Below are positions 1 through 9,216 of a stretch of DNA of 62,622 nucleotides, piece by piece. Origin of the DNA: Collinsella aerofaciens (lineage in GTDB: Bacteria; Actinomycetota; Coriobacteriia; Coriobacteriales; Coriobacteriaceae); the NCBI RefSeq assembly GCF_005845035.1, contig NZ_SPFO01000012.1, positions 1-62,622 of the forward strand, written 5' to 3'. The notes beneath the pieces are model-generated. The model did no database searches and was not told the origin of the DNA. It was given only the letters and a program-made list of their open reading frames with translations. Each line of letters begins with the position of its first letter. Position 1 is the first letter of the stretch. A program made the translations under genes and the position numbers.

Positions 1-48
1 GCGCCTTTAGACGCGAGCCCGGGGCCCGTGGGTTATACCCTAAGAGCA

Positions 49-71
49 AACCACCCTTTTTAAGGGTGGTT
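49..71. terminator. Hairpin terminator-like sequence
   Basis: A 10-bp perfect inverted repeat (AACCACCCTT / AAGGGTGGTT) with a 3-base T loop. It lies at the left edge of the window, before the first gene, and probably ends a transcript that starts outside the window. Confidence 0.6.
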
Positions 72-182
72 CTGATTTTCAAACAACCGTCTGCAATTCC
101 CGTTTGAACCAGAGCTTTGCGTTCTGTCTATGGTCCTTGCGGGTACAATATCCAAGATATTTTGACTGTTAGAAGGAGTCTC

Positions 183-1490
183 ATGACGGAGTCCTCTCAG
201 CATACGTCTAAGCCCCAGGTCGAGGTTGAGGCCTCGGGCGGAGATGACAATAAGAGCGCACGCCGCGGCGCCATCTTTATCGGCGTCGTGCTGGTGGGTT
301 ATATCGTCTGTCTGGTGGTAACCGGGCAGATGGGGCAGTTCTGGGCCGCAATGTCGAGCGTCCAGGCGCCATGGCTCGTTGTCGCGTGTCTTTGTATGTT
401 CATGTATCTGTTCTTTGGCATTGTGGCCTATGCGATCGCCGTCTGGCTCGACCCATATTCGCCCGTCGGCATCCGCGACCTGATCTCGGTCGAGGCGAGT
501 GGCATCTTCTTTGGTAACCTGACGCCCATGATGATGGGCTCGACTCCCGCCCAGATCTACCGCCTGACCAAGGCAGGCCAAAACGTGGGCGAGGCCGGCG
601 CCACGCAGTTCACGCGCTTTATCGTGTATCAGTTTGGCCTCGTTGCCTGGGGCGCCATTCTGCTGCTTGCCCGCATGCCGTTTTTCGCCGAGCGCTATGG
701 CGACATGACGCTGCTGTGCGTCTTTAGCTTTGGCGGCCACTGCTGCATTCTGCTTGGCATCTTTGCCGTCGCGCTCATGCCCAAGACCGTCACGCGCGTC
801 GCGCACTGCATCATCAATTGGCTCGAGCGAATGGGCGTTTCGGCCACCAAGATCGAGGGCTGGCGTACGTTTGTCGACGGCGAAATCTACTCGTTCTCCG
901 AGAAGTTCAAGCTTTCGGCTGGCCACTTTTCGTCCATGCTGCTCACGGTGGTCATCACCATGCTGCAACTCGCGTTTTTCTACCTCGTGCCGTATTTCCT
1001 GATGCTTGCCTTTGGCCACCACGAGGTCGACTTTTTCTCGGTCATGGCCGCGAGCGCCTTTGTCCAGCTGCTGAGCTCTGCGGTCCCCCTGCCCGGTGGA
1101 ACTGGTGGCGCCGAGGGCGGCTTTGCATTGTTCTTGGGTCATTTCTTTGGGTCGGCTTCGACCGCCGGCTATCTGCTGTGGCGCCTCATTACGTTTATTG
1201 CGCCGACCATTTTGGCTGCGCCCCTGCTGGGGCTTAAGAGCGCCCATAACGAGAGCATCCATGCACGCTGGGATCGCGTGATGCGCAAGCTCGGCCGTGC
1301 GCCTCAGACGCCCTCTGTGCCCACTAAGCCGCACCCCACGAATGCTTTTACCGTTGATCCCAATAAGCACGCTCAGAAGGCTTCTGGGACCGCTAAGCCG
1401 GCTCATAGAGCCTATGTGCGCCAGACAGGCGATGGTATTCGCGTATCTCCGTCGGCACTCAATAAGAAGAAGCACCCTAAGTCGCAGTAG
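183..1490 (+). CDS. Flippase-like integral membrane protein (AglD/UPF0104, LPG-synthase TM family)
   Basis: A 435-residue polytopic membrane protein of the lysylphosphatidylglycerol synthetase transmembrane-domain family (AglD/YbhN-like), whose members are thought to move or modify lipid-linked substrates. Hydrophobic segments start near residue 27 and recur throughout, and the family's conserved glycine-rich motif PGGTGGAEGG lies near residue 303. The C-terminal ~60 residues are basic and proline-rich, probably cytoplasmic. The ATG at 183 is preceded by AGAAGGAG; an upstream in-frame start at 117 has no ribosome site. The catalytic lysyltransferase domain of full MprF is absent, so the substrate is unknown. 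Confidence 0.75.
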   Translation: MTESSQHTSKPQVEVEASGGDDNKSARRGAIFIGVVLVGYIVCLVVTGQMGQFWAAMSSVQAPWLVVACLCMFMYLFFGIVAYAIAVWLDPYSPVGIRDLISVEASGIFFGNLTPMMMGSTPAQIYRLTKAGQNVGEAGATQFTRFIVYQFGLVAWGAILLLARMPFFAERYGDMTLLCVFSFGGHCCILLGIFAVALMPKTVTRVAHCIINWLERMGVSATKIEGWRTFVDGEIYSFSEKFKLSAGHFSSMLLTVVITMLQLAFFYLVPYFLMLAFGHHEVDFFSVMAASAFVQLLSSAVPLPGGTGGAEGGFALFLGHFFGSASTAGYLLWRLITFIAPTILAAPLLGLKSAHNESIHARWDRVMRKLGRAPQTPSVPTKPHPTNAFTVDPNKHAQKASGTAKPAHRAYVRQTGDGIRVSPSALNKKKHPKSQ

Positions 1491-1539
1491 GGCAGTCGTG
1501 CGTTCTTCATGATGCGGGTCATATTTGTGCTGTATGGGG

Positions 1540-1563
1540 GATAATCCTCTTACGTAGATTATC
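1540..1563. promoter_or_regulatory. Candidate TetR operator
   Basis: An inverted repeat GATAATC-N10-GATTATC lies about 45 bp before the TetR-family gene. Autoregulation from such a site is common in the family; binding here is inferred from position and symmetry only. Confidence 0.35.
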
Positions 1564-1606
1564 TCTCATCTGTTGATGAATGCTCGCATATCGAAGGGAC
1601 ACGCCC

Positions 1607-2218
1607 ATGGCAACCAGCAAACCGCGTCTTGACCGCCGCATCGTTCGCAGCCGTAATGCCATCCTTTCCGCTTTCGAGCGCCTGCTCATGGAAAAGCCGC
1701 TGGCAGACATTACGGTGAGTGCCATCGCGCGCGAGGCCAATGTCGACCGCAAGACCTTTTACGTCCACTTTGGTACGGTTGACGGCCTGCTCGATGCCAT
1801 TGCCGTCGATGTGGTGGAGATGATTGTCGACTCGGTCGAGAAAACGCTTGCTTCAATGGACGGCGACACCAACGAGCGCGCTCTTGGCGCGGCGGCGACC
1901 TTCTTTAAAACCGTTAACGAGGCACTGTGCAACAACTTGGTGCTCAATCGTCAGCTGATCGAGAACATTCCGCTCGATGATTTTATGGCTCGTCTTCGTG
2001 CGCCGCTCGAGCACGAGATTGCCGAACGCGATCTGCTGCCCCAAGGTCTCAAGGACGAGATGTTCGACTACTATCTGGCGTTTTTGCTGTCGGGTATTAT
2101 CGGTATCTATCGCACGTGGGCGCTGTCTGACGGCTCGGTTCCTATCGAGCGCGTCTCTGAGGTCGCCAACGACCTGACTCTCAACGGTCTGTCGAGTCTG
2201 GAATCTCGCTTCGAATAG
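1607..2218 (+). CDS. TetR/AcrR family transcriptional regulator
   Basis: A 203-residue one-component regulator. Residues about 10-58 form a TetR helix-turn-helix, including the typical ITVSAIAREANVDRKTFYVH stretch. The rest is helical and would bind an unknown ligand. The ATG at 1607 is chosen because GAAGGGA lies just upstream; an earlier in-frame ATG at 1580 lacks such a site. The inverted repeat upstream may be its own operator. The target genes are not evident: the next gene downstream is on the opposite strand and separated by a hairpin repeat. Confidence 0.85.
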   Translation: MATSKPRLDRRIVRSRNAILSAFERLLMEKPLADITVSAIAREANVDRKTFYVHFGTVDGLLDAIAVDVVEMIVDSVEKTLASMDGDTNERALGAAATFFKTVNEALCNNLVLNRQLIENIPLDDFMARLRAPLEHEIAERDLLPQGLKDEMFDYYLAFLLSGIIGIYRTWALSDGSVPIERVSEVANDLTLNGLSSLESRFE

Positions 2219-2242
2219 CATCGATAATTCAACAACTTATAG

Positions 2243-2311
2243 AAGTTGCGGTGGAATAGGGATTGTTTTGGTTATTGGAAGGCCGTTCTGGTCCCTATTT
2301 CACCGCAACTT
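2243..2311. repeat. Dispersed hairpin repeat, family A, copy 1
   Basis: A 69-bp imperfect palindrome whose ends read AAGTTGCGGTGGAATAGGGA and, in reverse complement, AAGTTGCGGTGAAATAGGGA. The same ends recur near 3975, 27159, 43424 and 43766. It sits between two convergent genes and could also act as a bidirectional terminator. Confidence 0.8.
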
Positions 2312-2334
2312 AGTAAAACTGTTTTGATGGTAAG

Positions 2335-2373
2335 GCGGAGCAGCCTCGAAGATGAGCCTCGAGACTGCTCCGC
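2335..2373. terminator. Stem-loop at the 3' end of the radical SAM gene
   Basis: GCGGAGCAG at 2335-2343 pairs with CTGCTCCGC at 2365-2373 around a loop that itself contains a repeated CCTCG. It lies just beyond the stop codon of the minus-strand gene and probably ends its transcript. Confidence 0.5.
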
Positions 2374-2406
2374 TTCATTTCTGAGCGTTTGTCGTGTAGG
2401 GCAGCA

Positions 2407-3839
2407 TTAATCGCCGTTTTTGAGTATGCGGCCCTGTTTTTCGAACTTGTGCATGTCGCTATCGGCCATACCCTGTGACTTATCCTCGTGACGCTTGGCG
2501 TATAGCGGATCGTCGGAGTCGTTCCAGATGCGGTCGGCGACAGGTGACCATGCCTCGGCGGCAGCCTGGGTCTTTTCGCGCAGCTGCTCGGGTGACTCCT
2601 TCTCGATAAGATCGGTGCTCATTGCGCCACTCTCGGCGACCATTTTGGGCAGCACGTCGGGATTTTCGAGCATGGGGCATGGTTTGAGGTAGTTGTCGTT
2701 GAACGACATGTTTTCGTAGTACTTCATAAAGAGGGGAGAGCGCAGCGCGTCGAGTAAGCTCACATCGTGGATGTTGGCGTTTGAGTAGTGGATGAACACG
2801 CACGGCTCCACGTCTCCGGCGGCGTTGATGTGCAGGTAGCGGCGGCCGCCGGCGATACATCCGCCTACAAACTCGCCGTCGTTTTGGAAGTCGAGCGTAA
2901 ACAGCGGCTTCTTCTCACGCATTTCGCGGATAAAGTGATACATGTGCTCGCGCTGCTCGGGCGTGGGCATGAGCTCGGGGGTTGCATTGCGGCCAACCGG
3001 CATAAAGTGGAAGTACCAGCAGAAGAGTGCTCCCTCGCCGATCATCCAGTCCATGTTCTCCTCGGTAGCAACCGTATCGGCATTGGCGCTGGTCCAACAG
3101 GTGGAGATACCAAATGGCAAGTCGCGCTCGCGCAGGAGTTTCATTGCGTGCTCGATCTTTGCGTAGGTACCCTCGCCGCGACGGGCGTCGGTGGTGTGCT
3201 CATTGCCCTCGGCGCTGATGGCAGGGACAAAATTACCTACGCGAATCATGTCGTCGCAGAAGGCCTCGTCGATCAGCGTGGAGTTGGTAAAGCACAGGAA
3301 TGCGCAGTCCTGGTGCTTCTCGCAAATCCGGATGAGGTCCCGCTTGCGCACCAATGGCTCGCCACCAGTGTAGATGTAGATGTGGGTACCCAGAGCTTTG
3401 CCCTGCGTAACGATAGAGTCGATGTCTTCGAACGAGAGATTCTGCTTGTAGCCGTACTCGGCGGCCCAGCAGCCCGTGCAATGCAGGTTGCAGGCGCTCG
3501 TGGGATCGAGCAGGATGGCCCACGGAACGTTGCACTGGTACTTTTCGCGGTTCTTTTCCTGCTCTGGCCAGCAAGCAGGTTGGCGTCGACTATGAGGGTC
3601 TTAAGCAGTTTGGTTCGCATCTGGGGATTAAGGCTGAACACACGCATGATCAGGTCATACCAATTGCCGCGGCTCTTGATGACATTGGTGAATGCCTCTC
3701 GCTGTACAGGAAATACGCGATTGGGGACCAGCTTGTTCACGAGGTCCATGATTTTGTCGATGTTTTCTTGCGGGTTGTCGTCGAGATAATCGATGAGCTT
3801 GTTAAGCGCTGCACGCTCTGCTGACTGTGTAAGCGACAT
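2407..3839 (-). pseudogene. Radical SAM protein, split by a single-base frameshift
   Basis: Two overlapping reading frames together encode one radical SAM protein of about 477 residues. The N-terminal ~90 residues start at ATG 3839 (ribosome site AAAGGA) and read in one frame to about 3570. From there the family sequence continues in another frame: EKNREKYQCNVPWAILLDPT, then the 4Fe-4S triad CNLHCTGC at 3469-3492, GGEP, and a C-terminal region with further cysteines that could bind an auxiliary cluster. Restoring one base in the run near 3565-3572 (CAGAGCAGGAAAAG) would rejoin the frames. A true pseudogene or a sequencing/assembly error are both possible. The substrate is unknown. Confidence 0.8.
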
Positions 3840-3974
3840 GGGTATATCCTTTCACGTGTGCTTTGTGTGTGATAATACCCACTTGTAGATTAAACGAAGT
3901 CTAAAGATTTGGAATGTGTCTATTCAACGAATCAATTTAATTTGGGGTGTAGCGTTATACGCCGACACCTTCTA

Positions 3975-3994
3975 AGTTGCGGTGAAATAGTGTC
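3975..3994 (+). repeat. Half copy of hairpin repeat family A; left direct repeat of the corrinoid block
   Basis: AGTTGCGGTGAAATAGTGTC, identical over 20 bp to 27159-27178. Only the left arm of the hairpin is present here; no matching right arm follows before the insertion sequence. Confidence 0.8.
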
Positions 3995-4080
3995 AGATGG
4001 GGATGCGGACGATTTCTTGGGCCGCGCCTAGGCGTATCCATGGAGTGGGAAGGATAAACTGGACTTTCTTTTAAGGATCC

Positions 4081-4983
4081 TCAAGCGTATTGCCGCTCGT
4101 ATTCCACTGGAGACATGTAGCCCAGGGTGGAATGCATGCGCACCCTATTGTAATAGAGCTCTATGTACTTGAAGATGTCCTGCTTGGCCTCGTCCCTCGT
4201 CCCATAGCTCCTCTCTTTCACCAATTCCCTTTTCAGCGTCTTGAAGAACGACTCGGCCACCGCGTTGTCCAGCGGCGTGCCGGGCCTTGATACCGACTGG
4301 ACTATGCCATGCGAGTCCAGACACCGCCGGAAGGAACGGGAGGTGTACTGCGCGCCCCGATCGTCATGGAAGACGAGGCTGCCGTCATCTGGCGGACCCT
4401 CCCTGCCGACCGCCTGCTCCATCGCGTCGATCGCGACCTTCTCGGTGATGCGCTCGGACATCGACCAGCCCACGACCTTGCGGGAGAAGGCGTCTATCAC
4501 GGCTGCGAGATAGAGCCACCCTTCTCTTGTGGGTATGTAGGTGATGTCGCCCACCCAAAGCCTGTTGCGCTCGCCCACGGTGAAAGCGCGCTCTACCAGG
4601 TTCAACCGAGGGTCTCCCGGCTCGACCTTCTTCTGGATGCGGTGTTTTCGGGTCGCGCCCTTTCCGGCAAGTCCGAGCTTCTGCATGATGCGGAGCACGC
4701 GCTTCTCGCTCACGACGATGCCGCTTTTTCGCAGTTCGCGGTTGATGCGCCGGTAGCCGTAACGGCCCTTGTGCCGCTCGAAGGCCTCGACGACGAAACC
4801 TTCGATCGCCTCCCGCTCTATCTGGGCGTCGGACTTCTTCCGGCCGAGATACTCGTAGAAACCGGATTTCGAGACTTTCATCAGCCCGCATGCCTTCTTG
4901 ATGGGGCCGATCTCGCCCCTATGCTCTTTGAGGAACTCGAACCTCACGCATGGTCTTGACTCAAGAAGGCCCGGAAATTTTTT
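4081..4983 (-). CDS. IS3-family transposase OrfB (DDE integrase domain)
   Basis: Catalytic part of the transposase, made as an OrfAB fusion by -1 frameshifting at A_AAA_AAT (4977-4983). It contains an HTH_21 region (KGRYGYRRINRELRKSG) and the three acidic residues in family context: GDITYIP, FHDDRGAQYTS and NAVAESFFKTLKREL. The end YNRVRMHSTLGYMSPVEYE is typical of the family. The open frame reaches upstream to 5115 but that part overlaps orfA and is not expected to be made alone. It looks intact, so the element may still be active. Confidence 0.88.
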   Translation of the reverse strand, partial: KKFPGLLESRPCVRFEFLKEHRGEIGPIKKACGLMKVSKSGFYEYLGRKKSDAQIEREAIEGFVVEAFERHKGRYGYRRINRELRKSGIVVSEKRVLRIMQKLGLAGKGATRKHRIQKKVEPGDPRLNLVERAFTVGERNRLWVGDITYIPTREGWLYLAAVIDAFSRKVVGWSMSERITEKVAIDAMEQAVGREGPPDDGSLVFHDDRGAQYTSRSFRRCLDSHGIVQSVSRPGTPLDNAVAESFFKTLKRELVKERSYGTRDEAKQDIFKYIELYYNRVRMHSTLGYMSPVEYERQYA

Positions 4984-5243
4984 AGTATCTCGTTCTCGCG
5001 CTCGAGCTCCTCGACCTTCTTCTTGAGCTTCACGATCTCGTAGTCCTTGTTGATCTTCGGGGAGCCGTTTCCGGGGAACGCGCCGTCTCCCATCTCCTCG
5101 TATTCGCGGGCCCATCTTCTCAGCGTCGAATCCTTTATGCCGAGTTCCTCCGATAGGCCTTTGACCGTCATTTCCCCGGACAGGACCACCTTTGCCGCCG
5201 AGACCTTGAACTGCCTGTCGTATCGCTTTCTTCTTTGGGCCAT
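4944..5243 (-). CDS. IS3-family transposase OrfA (HTH_8 DNA-binding protein)
   Basis: A 99-residue protein with an N-terminal helix-turn-helix (MTVKGLSEELGIKDSTLRRW) that recognises the element ends, followed by a leucine-zipper-like coiled coil (KLKKKVEELERENEILK). The A-rich slippery site lies near its 3' end, so ribosomes can shift to the orfB frame. ATG 5243 is preferred over the upstream GTG 5252. Confidence 0.85.
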   Translation of the reverse strand: MAQRRKRYDRQFKVSAAKVVLSGEMTVKGLSEELGIKDSTLRRWAREYEEMGDGAFPGNGSPKINKDYEIVKLKKKVEELERENEILKNFRAFLSQDHA

Positions 5244-5281
5244 CTTGAACACCTTTCGCTCTTAATTAGGTGTCCAATTCA

Positions 5282-6595
5282 TCATACCCACTCCACATTG
5301 GAATCCTCCGATGCGCCTTCGCACGCTCGCACGACCTCGATACCATGCGAGCGTGCGAACTCGACGAGCTCTGCGTTGCGGGCGTTTATGGTGCCGAAGG
5401 CGGCGGGGCACACAATAAGGCGCGCACAGTGGACGAGGAGCTCTTTGGCGCGGGCTATGGTTTTATCCCCGATCGGCTCGAAGGCGCGCTCGGCCACGCA
5501 TTCCGTCGCCAGGTCGCGCGCGAGCTCGCAGTCGATGTCCCCTTCGTGCAGAACGCCCGCGTAGAACGCCTTGCCCTGCCGGATGAGCTGGCGAAACACA
5601 GCCGACCCCGTACCTGCGCCGGCGATGACGAACGTGTGCGCATCACCGTGTGGGCGCCCAATTTCCACGCTGCCGAAGCGCTCGTTGAAGGTGCCATGCT
5701 GAAGGCCGTAGAGCTCGCCAATTGTCTCGCGCGTGAATATGTCCTCGGGTGCGCCGGCGCGAAAGACCCGGCCGTCCTTCACGCAAATCACCTTGTCGGC
5801 GCTTTTCTGCGCGAGCTCGAGTTCGTGGATGGACATGATGACAGCCACATTCCGCGATTTCGCAAGGTGGCGAAGTATTCGCAGCAGGTCGATCTGGTAG
5901 CGGATATCGAGATACGACGTGGGCTCGTCGAGCACGAGCACACGCGGATCCTGCGCGATGGCGCGTGCGAGCATGACGCGCTGGCGTTGCCCATCGCTTA
6001 TCTGCATGAAGTCGCGCTCGGCGAGCTCTTCCACATGTGCGGTTTTCATGGCCTCATCGACCCGACTATGGTCGTCGGGCGAGAGTGTGCCCATTCGCCC
6101 GGTGTAGGGATGCCTTCCCGCCTCTACGATATCGCGGCAGGTGAGGAGCTCGGTCCGGGGGCGATCCGTCAGCATAACGGCAAGGTTCCTTGCGAACTCC
6201 GCCGTCTTCCATCGGGAAATCTCCCGCCCGTCGAGCTCGACCGCGCCGGCAAGCGGTGCAAGATGGCGTGTGATGGTTTTCAAGATGGTCGACTTGCCCG
6301 AGCCGTTCGGCCCGATGAGCGCCACGACGTCGCCCGCGCGAACCTCCAGATCGACGCCTTCGACTACGATCTTCTTGTCGTAGCCCGCCGTCAGGTCGCT
6401 TATGCGGAAAAGCGGCGCTCCGTCAGCCTGCGTTTCGACCGGGGTTTCGAGGTTCGACTCCGCTCGGAGGAGGCGTTCCGCGCGCAGTTCCGCACGAGCC
6501 GAAAGTGCCTTCTGGCGCTTTCGTGCGAGCTTTGGACTGTCTAAGCATGGAATGTCCCCTCCGAGCGTTTTGGGCTGCGGCACGAATTTCCCCAT
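5282..6595 (-). CDS. ABC transporter ATPase of the FecE/BtuD type, 3' end altered by IS insertion
   Basis: A 437-residue ATPase energising the adjacent FecCD permease. Walker A GPNGSGKST lies at about residues 95-103, the signature ISDGQRQRV and Walker B VLVLDEPT follow. It has an extra ~60-residue N-terminus and a C-terminal extension of ~130 residues after the ABC domain, whose function is not recognised. Its ATG directly abuts the permease stop, with AGGTAG as ribosome site, implying translational coupling. The last residues (VEWV-stop) are encoded by the inverted repeat of the IS3 element, so the original C-terminus was probably longer. The ATPase core is intact. Confidence 0.85.
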   Translation of the reverse strand: MGKFVPQPKTLGGDIPCLDSPKLARKRQKALSARAELRAERLLRAESNLETPVETQADGAPLFRISDLTAGYDKKIVVEGVDLEVRAGDVVALIGPNGSGKSTILKTITRHLAPLAGAVELDGREISRWKTAEFARNLAVMLTDRPRTELLTCRDIVEAGRHPYTGRMGTLSPDDHSRVDEAMKTAHVEELAERDFMQISDGQRQRVMLARAIAQDPRVLVLDEPTSYLDIRYQIDLLRILRHLAKSRNVAVIMSIHELELAQKSADKVICVKDGRVFRAGAPEDIFTRETIGELYGLQHGTFNERFGSVEIGRPHGDAHTFVIAGAGTGSAVFRQLIRQGKAFYAGVLHEGDIDCELARDLATECVAERAFEPIGDKTIARAKELLVHCARLIVCPAAFGTINARNAELVEFARSHGIEVVRACEGASEDSNVEWV

Positions 6596-7636
6596 CTACC
6601 TCACCCGCTTCTTCAACATGAGTGCGATAACCACCGGCGCGCCGAAGATGGCGGTGACGGCGCTGATGGAAAGCTCGACGGGAGAGAACAGCGTGCGCGC
6701 GATCAAATCGCAGCCCGCGCAGAAGATGGCGCCTCCCAAGAAGCACGCAGGAATCACGCGGATGGGCTTCGACGACTTCAGCGCCGACTTCACGAGATGC
6801 GGAACCGCGATGCCTACGAACGACACCGGGCCAGCGAACGCGGTCACGCAGGCGGAGAGCATGCTCGCTAGAAGGACGAGCACCACGCGGAAGCGTGCGA
6901 CGTTCACGCCGACGCTTTTCGCGTAGGCTTCTCCTAGCTGGAAGGCGGAAAGGGGCTTCGATATCGCGAATACACATGCGCTCACGGCGATCACCACGAC
7001 CGTGATGACCGCGACGTCGCCCCAGCTCGAACCCGAGAAGCTACCCAAAGACCAGTTGTGCAGGTTCACGATGGACTGGTCGTCGGCGAAGGCGATGAGG
7101 AAGTTCGTCGCCGCCGAGCAGATGTATCCCACCATGACGCCCGCCACGATGAGCATGGCCATGGAACTTATGCGCCGTGCGATGAGGAGCACGAAGCCGA
7201 TGGTGATAAGCGAGCCCAGAAACGCTGCGACCACCATGGCCGGCGAGGACATGGCCTGGTTCGCGCCCAGAAGTACGATCATCGTAAGCGCGACGACGAA
7301 CTTTGCGCCCGAGGAGACGCCCAAGATGAACGGGTCGGCGATGGGGTTGTTGAAAAACGTCTGCAGCAGGAACCCGGAGAGGGAAAGCGCCCCGCCGAGA
7401 AGCACGGCTGAAAGCACACGCGGTAGGCGAATCTCCCAGATGACTTGGCTTTCCATGGAATTGGCCGCGCCGCCCGAAAGGATGCCGGGGATGTGGTCTG
7501 CGGGCACGAGCACGCTCCCGATGCACAGGTTGGCCCCGACGAGCACGATGAGGGCAACAGCGAGCAGCGCCGTCACGACGCGACACCGCGCGGCGCGCCC
7601 CGATTCGTCGTATGTCATGGAAAGCCGGCTTCTCAT
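6596..7636 (-). CDS. FecCD-family ABC transporter permease
   Basis: A 346-residue permease of the iron-chelate/cobalamin (FecCD, BtuC) family with about ten hydrophobic segments. Recognisable family sequence includes RLPRVLSAVLLGGALSLSG, NNPIADPFILGVSSGA and GPVSFVGIAVPHLVK, the last containing the coupling-helix region contacted by the ATPase. It starts four bases after the substrate-binding protein stop and ends flush with the ATPase start. Operon context behind a cobalamin riboswitch suggests that the cargo is a corrinoid, cobalt chelate or other tetrapyrrole. Confidence 0.88.
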   Translation of the reverse strand: MRSRLSMTYDESGRAARCRVVTALLAVALIVLVGANLCIGSVLVPADHIPGILSGGAANSMESQVIWEIRLPRVLSAVLLGGALSLSGFLLQTFFNNPIADPFILGVSSGAKFVVALTMIVLLGANQAMSSPAMVVAAFLGSLITIGFVLLIARRISSMAMLIVAGVMVGYICSAATNFLIAFADDQSIVNLHNWSLGSFSGSSWGDVAVITVVVIAVSACVFAISKPLSAFQLGEAYAKSVGVNVARFRVVLVLLASMLSACVTAFAGPVSFVGIAVPHLVKSALKSSKPIRVIPACFLGGAIFCAGCDLIARTLFSPVELSISAVTAIFGAPVVIALMLKKRVR

Positions 7637-7640
7637 GACG

Positions 7641-9212
7641 CTAGCCAAGCTTCCTCAGATAATGGAAGTCGCTCGCGTCATCGCCGGTGAACGCCCCGTG
7701 CAGCTCGTCGATAATGTCGGCGGTAGAAGTCATCTGCTGGTACATGTCGGCGCTTGTGACCCAGACGTTGCCATTCTTCACGGCTTTGAACTGCGACAAT
7801 AGCGCGTTTTTGCCTACAAAGTCGTTCAAGGTGGCAACCGATTTGTCGATGGCGCCGTTGTAGACGATGATGTCGGCATCCTTCGCCGTCGCGTAGAAGC
7901 GCTCCATTTCGAGCGTTACTGACGAACCTGACGTCGACGCCGTCTGCGCGTCATCGAGCGCGTAGCTGCCGCCTGCAAGCTCGATCATCTGCGCCACGTA
8001 GTCGCCCGCCCGCCGCGTGACGGCGGCCCCGTTCGAGTTAATGTAGAAATACGCCACGGTTTTACCTGACGACGCGAGCCCCGACGTTTGCTCGACGCGG
8101 GCCTTCTGCTCGTTGAACAGGTGTGCGGCCTCGTCCTCCTTGTCGAACAGGACGCCGAAAAGCTTAATCCACTCGACGCGCCCGAGTGCTTCGGGCTCGC
8201 TCGACGACTGTTCGGTGAGCACGACGAGCCCGAGCTTCTGCAGCTTTTCCTTCACATCGGGCGTGTGGTTGATCATGGTGTTCTCGATGGCGAGCGTACA
8301 GCCCGAGGCCGATATTCGCTCGTAGTCGGGCGCGCTGTACTTGCCGCCGTAGGCGATCGCCCCACTTTCGAGTGCGCTTTTGAAGCCCGCGACCGAGCAA
8401 TCGTCGGCCTTCGTGCCCGACATGATGATATTGTCGTTCGCATCGAGCGCGTCGACCAGGCACATCGTCGCCGACGACACGAGGTACACCTTGTCGGCGG
8501 GGCGCCTTATGACCGCGATGTCGGAGCTCAACCCATCAGGTACCTTCGCATCTTGCGGCACCACGAGGAAGCGCTCCCCGTTCGAAATGCAGATAAGCCG
8601 CAGGCCGCCTTCGAACTCGTCGACAGTGAAGTGTTCGGCGTATTCAAGCTGAAGCGTCCCCGTCGGCTTCCAGCCGCAGCCCAAATCGGCGTTGTGGAAG
8701 TCGGCCGCGGCGCTTGAAGCCGTTCCCGCAGGGGAGCCGCCGCTTGCTTCGTCGCCCGATTTCTCCTTCATGGTGGATGAGTCGAAGTGGATCGTGTAGT
8801 CGATGGTGTGCGGCGTCGACATGGCGACGGTCTCGGCCGACACGGCGATGTCCTCGTCGAGCGTGACGGGTATCTCGAACGTGGAGTTGCCGCCGTCGTT
8901 TATGGGCGCGTAGTCCACGCCGTCGACGGTCATCTTGTCGTAGTTCGAACTCGACCAGGTGATGGTCGCGGTGTAGGTGTCGCCATCCTTCACAATTGTG
9001 GTTGGTGAGGCGATGCTTGCGCGCCCTGACCCGCCGGAAAGCGAGACGCTCACAGTGTATTCCTGAGAGCCCGTCGTGGCACCGGTCGCGTTCGGGCTCG
9101 CACTGCACCCCGCGAAGGGAAGCGCGAGCAGGGCGACGAGAACGCAGGCGATCGCGCGCGCCGCGATTCTGTGGCGCTTTCTGTTTTCCCCCTTGGGAAG
9201 AATCGACCGCAT
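7641..9212 (-). CDS. Substrate-binding lipoprotein of the FecB/BtuF type with an extra N-terminal beta domain
   Basis: A 523-residue surface lipoprotein. The signal peptide ends in the lipobox LPFAGC (Cys36). Residues about 50-145 form a beta-rich domain similar to that of the next lipoprotein upstream (shared pattern ...IPV..LDEDIA...). Residues about 200-520 form a class III periplasmic-binding fold (IKLFGVLFDKEDEAAHLF, VKNGNVWVTSADMYQQM). It would capture the ligand and deliver it to the FecCD permease. The added domain recalls NEAT-like tetrapyrrole-binding modules, but I cannot confirm this from sequence alone. It is a long protein for the family (usual ~300-350). Confidence 0.8.
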   Translation of the reverse strand: MRSILPKGENRKRHRIAARAIACVLVALLALPFAGCSASPNATGATTGSQEYTVSVSLSGGSGRASIASPTTIVKDGDTYTATITWSSSNYDKMTVDGVDYAPINDGGNSTFEIPVTLDEDIAVSAETVAMSTPHTIDYTIHFDSSTMKEKSGDEASGGSPAGTASSAAADFHNADLGCGWKPTGTLQLEYAEHFTVDEFEGGLRLICISNGERFLVVPQDAKVPDGLSSDIAVIRRPADKVYLVSSATMCLVDALDANDNIIMSGTKADDCSVAGFKSALESGAIAYGGKYSAPDYERISASGCTLAIENTMINHTPDVKEKLQKLGLVVLTEQSSSEPEALGRVEWIKLFGVLFDKEDEAAHLFNEQKARVEQTSGLASSGKTVAYFYINSNGAAVTRRAGDYVAQMIELAGGSYALDDAQTASTSGSSVTLEMERFYATAKDADIIVYNGAIDKSVATLNDFVGKNALLSQFKAVKNGNVWVTSADMYQQMTSTADIIDELHGAFTGDDASDFHYLRKLG

Positions 9213-9216
9213 GGCG

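Larger units (their letters stand above)
4041..5295 (-). mobile_element. IS3-family insertion sequence, complete
   Basis: About 1,255 bp bounded by imperfect terminal inverted repeats at 4041-4064 and 5272-5295. Both ends read TGGAGTGGG inward and share GGAT.A.ACTGGAC-like sequence. It contains orfA and orfB with a programmed frameshift. No convincing target-site duplication is visible (left flank ...TCCA, right flank CATTGG). The right end supplies the last codons and stop of the neighbouring ATPase gene. Confidence 0.88.

Noticed and set aside
60..1475. Long minus-strand frame opposite the flippase-like gene
   Set aside because: It is an antisense shadow in high-GC DNA: rich in Arg/Ala/His, no family similarity, and the plus-strand frame has a ribosome site and membrane segments.
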